Shown here piece after piece: positions 62,993 to 64,000 of a DNA stretch of 64,000 bases (position 1 is the stretch's first letter; every line of letters begins with the position of its first letter). Under the pieces are notes generated by a model that was given only the letters and a program-made list of their open reading frames with translations, did not search any database and had not been told where the DNA came from. Source of the DNA: Dugong dugon. Taxonomy: Eukaryota > Chordata > Mammalia > Sirenia > Dugongidae. Position numbers and translations under genes: made by a program. Location of the stretch: contig CM057462.1 in assembly GCA_030035585.1 (NCBI GenBank), positions 67,862,734-67,926,733 of the forward strand, given 5' to 3'.

Positions 62993-64000
62993 TGGTACCT
63001 AGTAGGTGCTCAATAAATACATTCGCATGAACAAGTGCATGATAGTGGTATCCCAGAATGCGATGGGAGCAAAGCGGAGAGATGGGTTGAGAGGAAGAGG
63101 TTAAAGAAAGAAGAATTCTGGGAGGAGGTGACATTTGAGGTAAGTATTGACAGATTGGTTGGAATTAGCTAGGAGATGAGGGTGGGGAAGGCTTTCCAAG
63201 AAAAGGCAAGTATGTTCTTAGGCCAGAGTCTGTTAGACATGGGGAACAAGGCAAAAGTTATTTTGCAAAGGTGATTCTTGGGATGAGTCCCCTTGGCCCT
63301 CACATCACTTAGAGCTAGGCCCTGGGGTTGTCTATACAGGGCTGTGGTCACCTGTACTGTAGTCACCATGGACAGCTGGGCCGTGTGGGTGAGCTCAGAA
63401 TGGCACAGGGACCAGCAGGGGAGCTACCACTTTGGATCAGAAGAATTTCAACATGAATTATGTTTATCATCCAGTGCTTCAGTAGCATCTGCAGTAGTAG
63501 AGAGGTGGCTACAAGGAAACTAATTTTTCTTAAACTGCTCCTTTACACATTTGAGAAGCTGAACATGGAGAGCTGAGTGAAGTAATTGAATGAGTAAGAA
63601 ATGATACTTTTAAGTAACATTTTAAAAGACAAATGTTACAGAATTTATATTTCAGCTTACTAAACTATCCATTCAAAGCACTTACAGAGGGAGATTGCTC
63701 CCTTGTTCTCAGAGGTGCTGCTGCCATTAGTGTCTTTGCAACTCCTCTTTGGGAAAAAGCTTTCGAGCCTGTAAGATGTTTTTAAATGTCCTCAATGTTG
63801 GCAGAACTAACGGCCTTTTGAGGAAAGATTTTTCTTTTTTAACAGTCAAAAGTCACTTGTAGCTGGAACAGATGAATAGCACCTGTGGGATCCACCTACG
63901 TACTTTTCTCCTTCCACATTGTTGCTGCAAGCCCCATTTTTTTACCTGGATTACTGGTGCAGCTGCCCACATGACCCTTCTGCGCATGCCTTCTCCAATC
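62993..64000. other. Intergenic right edge, no recognised exon
   Basis: 63050-63250 carries the unassigned ancient repeat. From 63300 the sequence looks unique. The next gene expected by recalled synteny, YBX1, is not visible: no CpG island or exon occurs before the edge. Confidence 0.4.

Noticed and set aside
63293-63523. Frame near the right edge as a possible first exon of YBX1
   Set aside because: No CpG island, and the peptide has no cold-shock domain or YBX1-like N terminus; the true gene would lie beyond the window.

Overview
This window is mammalian nuclear DNA. The two genes in it are CCDC30 (3' part only) and PPIH (complete coding region). Both lie on the + strand, in the order I recall for human chromosome 1p34 (CCDC30 - PPIH - YBX1). 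The repeats point to an afrotherian, most likely an elephant or another paenungulate. About two dozen insertions are tRNA-derived AfroSINE-type SINEs with the head 'GAGCCCTGGTGGTGCAGTGG'. There are also several RTE (BovB-like) reverse-transcriptase fragments ending in 'CAGCACCTAACAACAACAACA'. Neither is expected at this density outside Afrotheria. The species call is inference from recalled repeat families, not from a database search.

Layout: 1-7.7 kb is almost entirely transposon wreckage: an RTE copy, an antisense L1 ORF2 fragment split by a TA-flanked DNA element, an ancient repeat, and a Tigger1-type pogo transposon fused to another RTE. From 7.7 to 36.6 kb lie the last seven exons of CCDC30, each coding a stretch of coiled coil, with introns dominated by repeats (an ERVL-like antisense remnant at about 9.9-17.2 kb, a 2.9-kb L1 at 18.3-21.2 kb, and RTE copies at 22, 32 and 34 kb). 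From 36.6 to 42.1 kb is an intergenic stretch holding a 2.7-kb antisense L1 with an internally duplicated 3' region, a sense L1 tail and a short tandem repeat. At 42.13-42.35 kb is a CpG-rich promoter with GC boxes, followed by the nine coding exons of PPIH (42,329-55,176) and a separate 3'-UTR exon ending near 61.2 kb. 61.2-64 kb is intergenic with SINEs and no recognisable exon.

PPIH encodes the 177-residue spliceosomal cyclophilin H; all nine coding exons join in frame with GT-AG introns and the isomerase active-site residues are present. CCDC30 joins in frame across all seven exons but meets a stop 13 codons before a second in-frame stop, suggesting a shortened C terminus.

I looked for an undescribed biological system and found none. 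What stands out is retrotransposition history: nested insertions with clean target-site duplications, a twin-primed RTE, an LTR inside an LTR, and a possibly uncatalogued TA-flanked DNA element. No CRISPR arrays, rRNA genes or intact tRNA genes were seen.
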